A stretch of 64,000 nt of DNA, taken from positions 310,001 through 374,000 of the forward strand of contig CAVZGE010000006.1 in the NCBI GenBank assembly GCA_963774745.1, given 5' to 3'. The notes beneath the pieces were generated by a model. It was given only the letters and a program-made list of their open reading frames with translations, had not been told where the DNA came from and did not search any database. Made by a program: the position numbers and the translations under genes. Every line of letters starts with the position of its first letter. Positions within the stretch are counted from its first letter, which is position 1. The stretch is from Prado023 sp963774745 (GTDB taxonomy: Bacteria; Actinomycetota; Actinomycetes; S36-B12; CAIYMF01). Shown piece after piece: positions 26,524 to 35,225 of the stretch.

Positions 26524-27083
26524 GCGCCCCCGCGATCTCACGTCGTGCGCTGGTGCTGATCGCCGTGGCCCTGCTGGTGCTCGCGCTCGTGCAGGTCAGC
26601 CTCGTCGACTTCCTGCCGACCCGGTGGGCGGTCCCTGACCTGGTGGTCGTCACGGTGCTCGCGCTGGCGATGGCGCAGGGCCCGCTCACCGGTGGCCTCG
26701 TCGGCGCCGGGGCCGGCCTCGTCCTCGACCTCATCCCGCCGGCATCGGGGCCCCTCGGCGGCTGGATGCTGGTGCTGGCGGTCGCCGGTGCCGTGCTGGG
26801 GCGGGTCGCCGAGACCTACCAGCCGGGCCCCTTCGCGGCGATGCTCCTGCTCGCCCTCGGGGCGGGTGCCGTGGTGCTCTTCAGGGCTGCGGTGCTGTGG
26901 TTCAGCGGGTCGTCGGCGTCCTGGGCGACCCTCGGCGCCGTCGTGGCGAGCGCTGCCTGGGGGCTGCTGCTGGCGCCCCTCGCGCTGCTGCTCGTGACCC
27001 GTTCGACCAGGCCGGCGCCGCCAGCAGTCCGCGTCGCACCTGCCTGGTCACCACCCTCAGGGGAGGGTGGCCGCCGTGACTGA
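26520..27083 (+). CDS. mreD: Cell-shape protein MreD
   Basis: A small integral membrane component of the elongasome, 187 residues with five to six hydrophobic segments (LVLIAVALLVLALVQVSLVDF, DLVVVTVLALAMAQG, GLVGAGAGLVLDL, WMLVLAVAGAVLG, AAMLLLALGAGAVVLF, GLLLAPLALLLV). GTG start overlapping the mreC stop (GTGA). The C-terminal tail is short and hydrophilic. Confidence 0.88.
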   Translation: MSAPAISRRALVLIAVALLVLALVQVSLVDFLPTRWAVPDLVVVTVLALAMAQGPLTGGLVGAGAGLVLDLIPPASGPLGGWMLVLAVAGAVLGRVAETYQPGPFAAMLLLALGAGAVVLFRAAVLWFSGSSASWATLGAVVASAAWGLLLAPLALLLVTRSTRPAPPAVRVAPAWSPPSGEGGRRD

Positions 27084-29268
27084 TCGCGTCCATGCCCGGC
27101 TGCTGATCCTGGCCGTCCTGGTGATGTCCCTGGTCGCCACACTGGCTGCCCGCGCGTTCAGCCTGCAGGTCGTCGACGGCGAGCTGGCCGTTGCCGCTGC
27201 CGAGGGCAATCGCGTCCGGGAGCTGGTCATCCCCGCCGCCAGGGGCATGGTCCTCGACCAGCAGGGTCGGCCCCTGGCCGCCAACCGGATCAGCCTGGAC
27301 GTGTCCGTCGACCGCCGCGAGCTGCGCCGGCTCGACGACGACGGGGCTGCGGTCACCGATCGCCTCGCCGCGCTGCTGGGCATCGACGCCGAGATCATCG
27401 CCGCGCGACTGCAGAACTGCGGAACGCCGGGTGCGCAGAAGCAGCCCAACTGCTGGAACGGTGCCCCGGGGGCCGACCCGGTGGTGGCCCGCGACGTGGG
27501 CATCGAGGCCGCCGGGCAGGTCATGGCCGACCCGACCGGGTTCCCGGCGATCGCGATCGACCGCGTGCCCGTTCGCAACTATCCGGGCGCATCCCTGGCG
27601 GCGCACGCCCTCGGGCATGTCGGCGCCGTGACCGCCGAGGACCTTGCCGAGGACCCCGCGCTCGAAGGAGCAGCCGCCCGCGGCCAGGCCGGCCTCGAGC
27701 TGGTCCACGACGAGGCCCTGCGCGGCCAGCCGGGGCTCGAGCGGGTGACCGTCGACAGCGCGGGGCATCGAGCGTCTGCCGGAGTCGAGGTCCCCGCCGT
27801 CCCGGGCAGGACACTGGTGACCCACATCGATGCCGAGCTGCAGGCCGTGGTCGAGGAGCAGCTCCAGGCCGCGATCATCCGGGCTCGGGGGCGGATCGAC
27901 CCGATCTCCGAGCGGCCCTACGAGGCCGATGGGGGAGCGGCAGTGGTGCTCGACGTGCGCACTGGCGCGGTCCTCGCCCTGGCGTCCGCGCCCGACTTCG
28001 ACGCCAACGTCTGGACCGGTGGGATCGCCGCCGACGACTACGCGGCGCTGACCGATCCCGCCGCCGGCCAGCCCCTGCTCAACCGCGCGGTGCAGACCGC
28101 GGTGGCACCGGCGTCGACGTTCAAGGTGGTCAGCGCGGCGGCCGCCCTGGCCTCCGGCTACTCGACCACCGCGGCCTACGACTGCCCCAGCAGCTACTCC
28201 GTGGGCGGACGGGCGTTCAAGAACTACCGGTCGCGGGCGTATGGGCCGATCTCGCTGGGCCGGGCGCTGGAGGTCTCGTGCGACACCATCTTCTACCGCG
28301 TGGCCCACGAGCAGTGGCGCGCCGACGGCGGCTCGACGCCGATCGCGAACCCGCAGGACCTCGTCGCCACCACGGCGGTCGACTTCGGCTTCGGTCGGGC
28401 CACCGGGATCGACCTGCCGGGTGAGACCGCGGGTCGGATCGCCTCCCGTGAGACCAGGGCAGCCCAGTGGGAGCAGCGTCGCGACGAGTGGTGTGCCCGG
28501 GCAGAGGACGGGTACCCGGAGGTCGCGGACGCCGAGCGCGCCCGCTACCTGACCCGCCTGGCCAGGGAGAACTGCGCGGAGGGGATGCTCTGGCGCGTCG
28601 GGGATGCACTCAACGCCTCGATCGGCCAGGGCGACACCGCGGCCAGCGTCCTGCAGGTGGCCACGGCGTACGCGGCGATCGCCAACGGGGGCACGGTCTA
28701 CCGGCCCCAGGTGGCCCGCGCCCTGCTCGACGCCGACGGGTCGGTGGCCCAGGAGTTCCCCCCTCAGGCGTCCGGCACCGTGGACGTCCCGGCCGACGAC
28801 CTCGCGTTCCTGCGCCGGGCGCTGCGCGGGGTGATCGACAGCGGCACCGCCCGCCGGCCGTTCGCGGGCTTCCCCCTCGACGAGGTGCCGCTTGCCGGCA
28901 AGACCGGCACGGGCGAGGTGTACGGGCAGCAGGCGACCTCGTGGTTCGCGTCCTTCGCGCCGGCCGACGACCCCCGGTACGCCGTGGTCATCATGGTGTC
29001 CCAGGGAGGGACCGGTGCGGGCACGTCCGGCGCGAGCGTGAAGGGCATCTACGAGGCGCTGTTCGGGGTGCAGGACGGCTCTGCCGATCCGGCCAGGAGC
29101 GTGCTCGTCGGTGGGGACGTGGCTCAGGGGCTGCCCACCATGGGCGCCGACGGGGTGCCCGTAGCGCCGCCTGCACCGCTGGGAGCCGCCGCGCCGGCTG
29201 TGGGCTCGGGAACCGCGCGCCGCTGCACGCTGGAACCGCCGCGCCGGTCGGGCTCGGGGTCACCATGA
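27076..29268 (+). CDS. mrdA: Penicillin-binding protein 2, class B transpeptidase
   Basis: Cross-links peptidoglycan during elongation, together with RodA. Domains of the 730-residue chain: N-terminal anchor (LLILAVLVMSLVATLAARAFS), pedestal (about 40-240), and transpeptidase domain with Ser347-x-x-Lys350 in PASTFK and the Lys609-Thr-Gly motif in LAGKTGTGEVYG. An inserted segment rich in Glu/Arg with two Cys (about 470-505, WCARAEDGY...RENCAEG) precedes the KTG box, and residues 690-730 are an Ala/Pro tail. GTG 27076 is favoured: GGGGAGGG lies 8 nt upstream. It overlaps the mreD stop by eight bases. Confidence 0.94.
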   Translation: MTDRVHARLLILAVLVMSLVATLAARAFSLQVVDGELAVAAAEGNRVRELVIPAARGMVLDQQGRPLAANRISLDVSVDRRELRRLDDDGAAVTDRLAALLGIDAEIIAARLQNCGTPGAQKQPNCWNGAPGADPVVARDVGIEAAGQVMADPTGFPAIAIDRVPVRNYPGASLAAHALGHVGAVTAEDLAEDPALEGAAARGQAGLELVHDEALRGQPGLERVTVDSAGHRASAGVEVPAVPGRTLVTHIDAELQAVVEEQLQAAIIRARGRIDPISERPYEADGGAAVVLDVRTGAVLALASAPDFDANVWTGGIAADDYAALTDPAAGQPLLNRAVQTAVAPASTFKVVSAAAALASGYSTTAAYDCPSSYSVGGRAFKNYRSRAYGPISLGRALEVSCDTIFYRVAHEQWRADGGSTPIANPQDLVATTAVDFGFGRATGIDLPGETAGRIASRETRAAQWEQRRDEWCARAEDGYPEVADAERARYLTRLARENCAEGMLWRVGDALNASIGQGDTAASVLQVATAYAAIANGGTVYRPQVARALLDADGSVAQEFPPQASGTVDVPADDLAFLRRALRGVIDSGTARRPFAGFPLDEVPLAGKTGTGEVYGQQATSWFASFAPADDPRYAVVIMVSQGGTGAGTSGASVKGIYEALFGVQDGSADPARSVLVGGDVAQGLPTMGADGVPVAPPAPLGAAAPAVGSGTARRCTLEPPRRSGSGSP

Positions 29269-30425
29269 CCCTGGTGCGCACCGCGGGGCCGATGGGAGCC
29301 CGCACGAGTCCGCCCCGGCTGCGCCAGTGGGACTGGGCCCTGGTCCTCTCCGCGGTGTCGCTGTGCCTGCTCGGGGCGGCACTGATCTGGTCGGCGACCT
29401 CCGCCAGGCTCGTCGCGTCGGGACAGTGGTCGGGGACATCCGCCGCACGTCAGGTGATGAACCTGCTGCTCGGGCTGGGCCTGTGCTTCGTGGTGTCGCG
29501 CCTGGGGCACCGCGCGATCCGGCGCTACACGCCGATCCTCTACGCCGCCAGCCTCGCCGGGCTGGTGCTCGTGCTCTCGCCCCTGGGCAGCACGATCAAC
29601 GGCGCCCAGGCATGGATCCGGCTGCCGGCCGGCTTCACGATCCAGCCCTCGGAGTTCGCCAAGGTGGCGATCATCGTCGGGGTCGCACTGGTGCTCGCCG
29701 ACCGGAGCCCGTCGGACGCCCCGGACGTGCGGACGGTGGCCCGGGCCCTGGCCATCGCCGCGGTCCCGGTGGCGCTCATCATGCTCCAGCCCGACCTGGG
29801 CACCGTGCTGGTCATCCTGTCGATCGTCGCGGGGATGCTCGCGATCGCCGGCGTGCGCCTCCTGCACCTGCTCGTCCTGGCGGCCATGGGCGCGGCGGCG
29901 GTGCTCGCGGCGTTCGCCCTCGGCCTGGTCGACGACTACCAGGTCGACCGGCTCACGGCGTTCGCCCGGCCCGACGAGGGGGCGCGCACGTTCGGCTACA
30001 ACACCCAGCAGGCGCGCATCGCGATCGGGGCCGGCGGGTTGTGGGGCCGCGGGCTGGGCAACGGCACCCAGACCCAGGGCGGGTTCGTCCCGTTCAACCA
30101 CACGGACTTCGTGTTCTCGGTGGCCGGTGAGGAGCTCGGCTTCCTGGGTGTGTGCGTGCTCCTGGGCCTTCTGGCCGTGGTGCTGTGGCGTGGGCTGACC
30201 ATCGCCCTGCGGGCGCGGGACCTGTTCGGCCGGCTCGTCGCCAGTGGGGTCGTCCTCTGGTTCGGCCTGCAGGCGTTCGAGAACATCGGCATGAACCTCG
30301 GGATCATGCCCGTGACCGGGGTCCCGCTGCCGTTCGTGTCCTACGGCGGCTCGTCGATGTTCGCCGCGTGGATCGCGATCGGACTGCTCCTCAACATCCA
30401 CGCCGGGGCGACGGCCGCGGACTGA
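29265..30425 (+). CDS. rodA: SEDS peptidoglycan polymerase RodA
   Basis: Glycosyltransferase polymerising lipid II, partner of PBP2. The 386-residue chain has about ten membrane segments and the family signatures INGAQAWIRLPAGFTIQPSEFAK, where the loop and conserved Lys/Glu lie, and the late loop FENIGMNLGIMPVTGVPLPFVSYGGSSM. ATG 29265 overlaps the PBP2 stop (ATGA). It is the last gene of the mre operon and is followed by a strong stem-loop. Confidence 0.95.
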   Translation: MTLVRTAGPMGARTSPPRLRQWDWALVLSAVSLCLLGAALIWSATSARLVASGQWSGTSAARQVMNLLLGLGLCFVVSRLGHRAIRRYTPILYAASLAGLVLVLSPLGSTINGAQAWIRLPAGFTIQPSEFAKVAIIVGVALVLADRSPSDAPDVRTVARALAIAAVPVALIMLQPDLGTVLVILSIVAGMLAIAGVRLLHLLVLAAMGAAAVLAAFALGLVDDYQVDRLTAFARPDEGARTFGYNTQQARIAIGAGGLWGRGLGNGTQTQGGFVPFNHTDFVFSVAGEELGFLGVCVLLGLLAVVLWRGLTIALRARDLFGRLVASGVVLWFGLQAFENIGMNLGIMPVTGVPLPFVSYGGSSMFAAWIAIGLLLNIHAGATAAD

Positions 30426-30428
30426 GGA

Positions 30429-30460
30429 CCACCCACCTGGGCTCCGCCGCAGGTGGGTGG
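30429..30460. terminator. Bidirectional terminator between rodA and lemA
   Basis: A perfect 11-bp stem (30429-30439 with 30450-30460) and a 10-nt loop, centred in the 41-nt gap between the convergent genes. Confidence 0.75.
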
Positions 30461-30466
30461 GAGGGC

Positions 30467-31036
30467 TCAGAAGGAGACCTGGGGCGGAGCCTGATGGGTG
30501 TCCGGCGCCTCGTAGAAGTCCCGCTTGTGCACCGCGGCCATGGGGGCGAACAGCATCCACGGCAGGGTCGCGACGGCCGTGTTCAGCGAGGCGACCGCGT
30601 CGTTGTAGTACTGCCGGGCGAACGCGAGCTGGTCCTCGGTCTCGCCGAGCTCCTGCTGCAGGGCCACGAAGTTCGCCGACGCCTTCAGGTCGGGGTACGC
30701 CTCGGCGACCGCCAGGACGTTGACCAGCGACCGGTCGAGTGCCGCCTCGGCTGTGGCCCTGTCCGCCACCGACCCGGACCTCGCCGCGGCACTGACTGCA
30801 GCGCGGGCCGCGGTGACCTCCTCGAGCACGCCGCTCTCGTGTGCGGCGTACCCCTTCACCGTGGCCACCAGGTTCGGGATCAGGTCGGCGCGTCGGGTCA
30901 ACTGCACGTCGATCCCGCCGAGCGCCTCCTGCGCGCGGATGTCCAACCGGCGCAGCTTGTTGAAGCCCATGACCATGATCCCCACGAGCACCAGGACCAC
31001 CACCAGGCCGATCAGCCAACTCATCAGGGCATCCAC
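30467..31036 (-). CDS. lemA: LemA family membrane protein
   Basis: A 189-residue protein with an N-terminal membrane helix (WLIGLVVVLVLVGIMVMGF) and a long helical cytoplasmic or peripheral domain with the LemA core: DVQLTRRADLIPNLVATVKGYAAHE, VLAVAEAYPDLKASANFVALQQELGETED and ARQYYNDAVASLN. The biochemical role is unknown; LemA genes recur beside DUF2207 or TPM-domain genes, as here. A start at the second Met (31024) is equally possible. It lies 22 nt downstream of the DUF2207 gene on the same strand, so the two form an operon. Confidence 0.9.
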   Translation of the reverse strand: MDALMSWLIGLVVVLVLVGIMVMGFNKLRRLDIRAQEALGGIDVQLTRRADLIPNLVATVKGYAAHESGVLEEVTAARAAVSAAARSGSVADRATAEAALDRSLVNVLAVAEAYPDLKASANFVALQQELGETEDQLAFARQYYNDAVASLNTAVATLPWMLFAPMAAVHKRDFYEAPDTHQAPPQVSF

Positions 31037-31058
31037 CTCTCATCGATCGTGCGCGGGA

Positions 31059-32861
31059 TCACCAGGAGCCGCCGCCCCCGCCGCCGCCACCGCCGCTGAA
31101 CCCGCCGCCCCCGCCCCCACTGGAGGACGACGACTGCGAGGCGGTGTACGCCGAGATCGACTCCGACACGGCGGAGTCGAACGAGTCGAACTGCGAGCCG
31201 GAGTAGAAGCCGGCGTACTGCGACCCGACGTAGTAGGGGTACCACGCCGGGATCGGCGGCTCGGAGTTCGTGCTCACGCGGTACTTCTCAGCCCACCTGT
31301 CCGCGACCCCGAAGGCCACCGCGTACGGCACGTAGGCGATGAACAGGTCCGTGCGGGCCGCGAAGTCGAACCGGTCCTCCGCCGACGGCGTGGACAGCAG
31401 CCGCTCGAACCCGCCGGCCTTCGACCACACGACCCGTCCGGCCGCGGTGCGGCGATGACCGACCCCGGTTGCCAGCAGCGTCACGCCCCCGATCGCGAAC
31501 GCGGCGAAGGGCAGGCCCCACATCGTCGGCCAGTTCAGCCCGGTGAACCCCAGCACCGCGAGGAACAGGGCCACCACCCAGGCGACCCGCCCGAGGTACT
31601 CGTTGGGCGCCACGTGCACCAGGCCGGCGCTGGTGGCCCAGCCGTCCACCGCAGCGGGAAGCGCCTTCTGCGCCTCACCGAGGGTCTTGCCGGCCCCGAT
31701 GGACCCGTCGGCGGCGAAGGTCGCTCCCGGTGCCTGGATGCCCAGGCTGCGACCCACCGCCTGCGCGCCGGGGTCCAGCACGCCCCACTGCGCGTCCTGC
31801 GCCCGGCCGATGATCCGCCACGAGTCCGCACCGGGGTTCTCCAGGGACACGAAGCCCCGGTCGGCCAGGTGCAGGATGGTCGCCACCAGCGGCGCCGGGC
31901 CGTGTGACTCCCTGGCCATGTAGACGGTCTGGACGGGGCCGAGGCCCTCCGGGGGTGCGTACTGGACGGGGAACCCGGGGGACTCCTCCCGACCGGCGCG
32001 ACCCCACGCGACACCGGCCACCAGCGCTGCGACCGACAGGGCCAGGACGGCGAGGACCACGCCGACGGACCGGCCGAGGATGGGGTCCCAGCGGATCGAC
32101 CAGGGCAGGCCCGGTCGGTCAGGGGCGGGCGGTGCCATGGAGGCGCGCACGGTCATCCCGCTGCGCGGCGGGAGGTCGGTGGCAGTCAGGACCAGATCCG
32201 TCGTGCCCGCCCCCTCGATGCCGCAGGGTCCGGTCGCCGACCCGGCCGAGCACTGGACCTGCCCGCTGGGACTCGGCAGGGAGATGGCGACGCGGGCCCG
32301 GCGGATCGCCATCTCCCAACCCTGGGCCACGACGTTCCAGTAGAGGACCGATCCGGGGTCGCCGGCGTCCTCCCCCGCGGAGGAGGCGTAGGTCCCCGCC
32401 GCCCCGGCACCCGGCGCCGAGATCACGCCGTCGACGGCATAGGTGATCGTGTACGTGTGCTCGCCGGGAGTGAGGTACACGTCCGGGTCGCCGATCCTCG
32501 CGACCAGGAACCGGCGGCCGTCCTCCCAGGAGGTCTCGAACTCGGCCTCCGCGCCGTCCACGGTGATCTCGCGGACCGTCGGGGTGTGCCGGGCGCCCGG
32601 GTCGCTCGGGTCCCAGACGTCCCAGTAGCGGAAGATCCCGTGGCGCGACGACGGGAAGTCCGCCGTGATCCGCTCGGTCACCGCCATGTGCCCGTCCGCG
32701 GTGATGGTGAACGCAGACCGCAGCTCGGTGATCACGACCGGGTCGTCGGCCTCCCCGGCGCTGGTCGGGATCAGCGACGCGACCAGCGGCCAGAGCAGCC
32801 CGATCGTCGCGAGCACGATCAGGACGATCCTGCCGACGGTCGCCAGTGCCCGGGTGCTCAC
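31059..32861 (-). CDS. DUF2207 domain membrane protein with Gly-rich tail
   Basis: A 600-residue protein: N-terminal membrane segment (IVLIVLATIGLLWPLVASLI), an extracytoplasmic beta-rich DUF2207 domain (FTITADGHMAVTERITADFPSSRHGIFRYW, about 50-245), a second membrane segment (VVLAVLALSVAALVAGVAW), a cytoplasmic stretch, paired membrane segments (VALFLAVLGFTGLNW, AFAIGGVTLLATGV), and a C-terminal tail ending in glycine runs interrupted by Ser, Phe and Trp. Function unknown. First gene of an operon with lemA. Confidence 0.9.
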   Translation of the reverse strand: MSTRALATVGRIVLIVLATIGLLWPLVASLIPTSAGEADDPVVITELRSAFTITADGHMAVTERITADFPSSRHGIFRYWDVWDPSDPGARHTPTVREITVDGAEAEFETSWEDGRRFLVARIGDPDVYLTPGEHTYTITYAVDGVISAPGAGAAGTYASSAGEDAGDPGSVLYWNVVAQGWEMAIRRARVAISLPSPSGQVQCSAGSATGPCGIEGAGTTDLVLTATDLPPRSGMTVRASMAPPAPDRPGLPWSIRWDPILGRSVGVVLAVLALSVAALVAGVAWGRAGREESPGFPVQYAPPEGLGPVQTVYMARESHGPAPLVATILHLADRGFVSLENPGADSWRIIGRAQDAQWGVLDPGAQAVGRSLGIQAPGATFAADGSIGAGKTLGEAQKALPAAVDGWATSAGLVHVAPNEYLGRVAWVVALFLAVLGFTGLNWPTMWGLPFAAFAIGGVTLLATGVGHRRTAAGRVVWSKAGGFERLLSTPSAEDRFDFAARTDLFIAYVPYAVAFGVADRWAEKYRVSTNSEPPIPAWYPYYVGSQYAGFYSGSQFDSFDSAVSESISAYTASQSSSSSGGGGGGFSGGGGGGGGGSW

Positions 32862-32910
32862 CGTGCCAACCTACTCGCGCCGGGCCCCGCCCGGACCACC
32901 CGGCGCGACC

Positions 32911-32939
32911 ACGGACCGCCCATCCATCGGGCGGTCCGT
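32911..32939. terminator. Terminator after ppk2
   Basis: A perfect 11-bp stem, ACGGACCGCCC with its complement, and a 7-nt loop, 8 nt beyond the ppk2 stop and before the DUF2207 start. No T-run. Confidence 0.7.
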
Positions 32940-32947
32940 CGTCGTAC

Positions 32948-33940
32948 TCAGAGCAGCGGGTACACCCGCCCGGTCTTCTCGCCGGTCTCGTAGATGTGCG
33001 CCGGTGGGCCGACGATCAGCGGGTCCGGGGTGCCGACGAGGTCGGTGTCCTTGTCCGGGTAGTCCACCTCGGAGAGCACCCAGCGGATCGCCTCCAGGCG
33101 TCCGCGCTTCTTGTCGTTGGAGCGCACGATCGTCCAGGGGGCCCACTCGCTGTCGGTGTAGAACAGCATGGCCTCCTTCGCGTCGGTGTAGTCCTGCCAC
33201 CGATCCAGGCTTGCCAGGTCCATGTCCGAGAGCTTCCACTGCCGCACGGGGTCGATCCGGCGGATCGTGAACCGCGAGACCTGCTCCTTGCGGCTCACCG
33301 AGAACCAGAACTTGAACAGGATGATCCCGCTGCGCACGAGCATCCGCTCGAACTCGGGGGCCTGGCGCATGAACTCCTTGTACTCCTCGTCGGTGCAGAA
33401 CCCCATCACCCGCTCCACCCCGGCGCGGTTGTACCAGGACCGGTCGAACATCACGATCTCGCCGGCACTGGGCAGGTGCTCGATGTAGCGCTGGAAGTAC
33501 CACTGGGTCTGCTCGACCTGGGAGGGCTTCTCCAGTGCGATGACGCGCGCGCCGCGCGGGTTCATGTGTTCCATGAAGCGCTTGATCGTGCCCCCCTTGC
33601 CCGCGGCGTCCCGGCCCTCGAAGACCATCACGATCCGCGCCCCGGAGGTCTTGACCCAGGACTGCAGCTTCAGCAGCTCGATCTGCAGCAGCCGCTTGCT
33701 GGTCTCGTACTCGTGGCGGGTGATGCGCTCGTCGTACGGGTACCCCTCGCGCCACGTGCCCACCGGGGTGCCGTCGGGGCCGAGCAGCACCGGGTCGTCG
33801 ACCTCGTCCCAGGTCTCCGTGGCGGTCAGGCCGAAGTGCAGGAGCCGGTCGTCCTCGGTGTCCTGCAGGGCGTCGATGATGTCGGCCAGGTCCATGATCG
33901 ACTCGAGGTCGAACTCGCGGGTGTCGCGATCGCTGCTCAT
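32948..33940 (-). CDS. ppk2: Polyphosphate kinase 2
   Basis: Transfers phosphate between polyphosphate and nucleotides (ADP or GDP). The 330-residue chain has Walker A FEGRDAAGKGGTIKRF near residue 108, the lid/Walker B region MFDRSWYNRAGVERVMGF near 168, and FWFSVSRKEQVSRFTIR. These are typical of single-domain PPK2, class I by size, which usually favours phosphorylation of nucleoside diphosphates (family knowledge, not proven here). It is transcribed alone and ends at a strong stem-loop. Confidence 0.95.
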   Translation of the reverse strand: MSSDRDTREFDLESIMDLADIIDALQDTEDDRLLHFGLTATETWDEVDDPVLLGPDGTPVGTWREGYPYDERITRHEYETSKRLLQIELLKLQSWVKTSGARIVMVFEGRDAAGKGGTIKRFMEHMNPRGARVIALEKPSQVEQTQWYFQRYIEHLPSAGEIVMFDRSWYNRAGVERVMGFCTDEEYKEFMRQAPEFERMLVRSGIILFKFWFSVSRKEQVSRFTIRRIDPVRQWKLSDMDLASLDRWQDYTDAKEAMLFYTDSEWAPWTIVRSNDKKRGRLEAIRWVLSEVDYPDKDTDLVGTPDPLIVGPPAHIYETGEKTGRVYPLL

Positions 33941-34075
33941 GGCACCCGATCATTGCCTGCATCGGCCGCCTGCGGCGCGTTGGGCGTGCGGCACGCCGGT
34001 GAACATCCGTGGACGGCCCCGGATCAGGCCCCAGCAGGGCGGTCGGCTCCTGCCCCCCGGCATGCCCGGGGTGGC

Positions 34076-34081
34076 TATCCT
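34076..34081 (+). promoter_or_regulatory. -10 hexamer TATCCT abutting a GTG start
   Basis: Ends 6 nt before the GTG at 34088, in the leaderless configuration. Confidence 0.55.
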
Positions 34082-34087
34082 GCGCGT

Positions 34088-34894
34088 GTGGGCATCACCC
34101 TGGAGCGTTGGACCCGGCTGCGCACGTACCTGTCCGAGGACTTCCTCGGCGGACCGCGCGTGCTGAAGATGAACTGGGTCATCAACGTCCAGAAGGGCGG
34201 CACGCTGCCCTTCGTCCTGGCCCTGATGATCTGGACCGACACCTGGACCGCCACCGCATGGACCTACCTCGCCCTGCACGGCAGCTACGGCCTGATCTGG
34301 CTGCTCAAGGACGCGGTCATCCCCGACGCCCGGTGGCAGACGCGCATCACCCTCGGTGGGGCCTTCATGAGCTTCGCGCTGGTCCTCGGTCCCTACTGGT
34401 TGGCACCGATCCTGCTGATCGCCGACGACACCCAGCAGCCTCCGTGGCTGCTGGCCGGCGCAACGATCGCCTACGCCCTCGGCGTGGTCCTGATGATGGC
34501 CAGCGACGCACAGAAGCACTACACCCTGCAGTTCCGGCGCGGGCTGATCACGACCGGGTGGTTCGCCCGCGTTCGACACCCCAACTACCTGGGCGAGATG
34601 GTGCTCTACGCCTCCTTCGCGGTGGTCGCCGGGCACTGGATCCCCTGGCTGGTGCTGGCCTGGGTGTGGCTGGCCCTGTTCGTGCCGAACATGCTCGGCA
34701 AGGAGGCCAGCATGAGTCGGTACCCGCAATGGGCGGCCTACAAGGCCCGCACGGGGATGCTGCTCCCGCGGCTGCGCCGGACTGGGCCCGCATCGCGTGC
34801 AGGAGCCGCGCCGGAGCCCCCTGCGGTTGATCCGCTCGCGGTTGATCCGCTCGACCGAGTGGATGCCGAAGGCCAGACGTCCGCGGCCACATAG
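34088..34894 (+). CDS. Integral-membrane protein of the isoprenylcysteine methyltransferase/DUF1295 type
   Basis: The 268-residue chain has about six hydrophobic segments and the characteristic C-terminal block RGLITTGWFARVRHPNYLGEMVLYASF, in which RHPNYxGE matches the cofactor-contacting motif of ICMT, PEMT and DUF1295 proteins. Substrate unknown. GTG 34088 is chosen because a TATCCT hexamer ends 6 nt before it and no ribosome-binding site or protein-like sequence lies further upstream. The last 35 residues contain a duplicated AVDPLAVDPL and are variable. It is divergent from ppk2. Confidence 0.78.
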   Translation: MGITLERWTRLRTYLSEDFLGGPRVLKMNWVINVQKGGTLPFVLALMIWTDTWTATAWTYLALHGSYGLIWLLKDAVIPDARWQTRITLGGAFMSFALVLGPYWLAPILLIADDTQQPPWLLAGATIAYALGVVLMMASDAQKHYTLQFRRGLITTGWFARVRHPNYLGEMVLYASFAVVAGHWIPWLVLAWVWLALFVPNMLGKEASMSRYPQWAAYKARTGMLLPRLRRTGPASRAGAAPEPPAVDPLAVDPLDRVDAEGQTSAAT

Positions 34895-34947
34895 CGTCCG
34901 TCGGCAGGGCTGGACCCGTCCTGCGCTCGTCACGGCCGGCTGAACAC

Positions 34948-35132
34948 AACCTCGCGCCCGTTCCGGTCGAATGAACGCCTGCGCGAGGCGCGTGGGCTCT
35001 GGTCGCGCCAACCTCGCGCCCGCTTGCGTCGTTCCGGCGATCTCGTGGTCGGGCGGTTCGACGCGAACGGGCGCGAGGTTGCCCGGTGCGCCCCGGAACC
35101 GCGCCCCATTCGACAGGAGCGGGCGCGAGGTT
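34948..35132. repeat. Four copies of a 24-nt intergenic motif in inverted pairs
   Basis: The motif starts AACCTCGCGCCCG and ends GTCGAA (one copy GTCGTT). Copies lie at 34948-34971 (+), 35010-35033 (+), 35057-35080 (-) and 35109-35132 (-). The first 13 bases are identical in all four; the middle varies. The two + copies face the two - copies, so long hairpins could form. The array occupies most of the 331-nt gap before the radical-SAM gene and is not explained by any gene or RNA I recognise. Confidence 0.8.
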
Positions 35133-35213
35133 CGCTCCTGCCCCGACTGTTCCGACGGGCGGGCGGCTCGTCGTGGCGGAATCTGTGACCGGGGCGGTTC
35201 TCCGGATCCGGTC

Positions 35214-35219
35214 TACCCT
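35214..35219 (+). promoter_or_regulatory. -10 hexamer TACCCT for the radical-SAM gene
   Basis: Ends 6 nt before the ATG at 35226. The same arrangement occurs at proA. Confidence 0.55.
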
Positions 35220-35225
35220 TGGTGG

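Noticed and set aside
34948..35132. Possible CRISPR array
   Set aside because: Only four copies, on both strands, with unequal short spacers; CRISPR repeats are all in one orientation.
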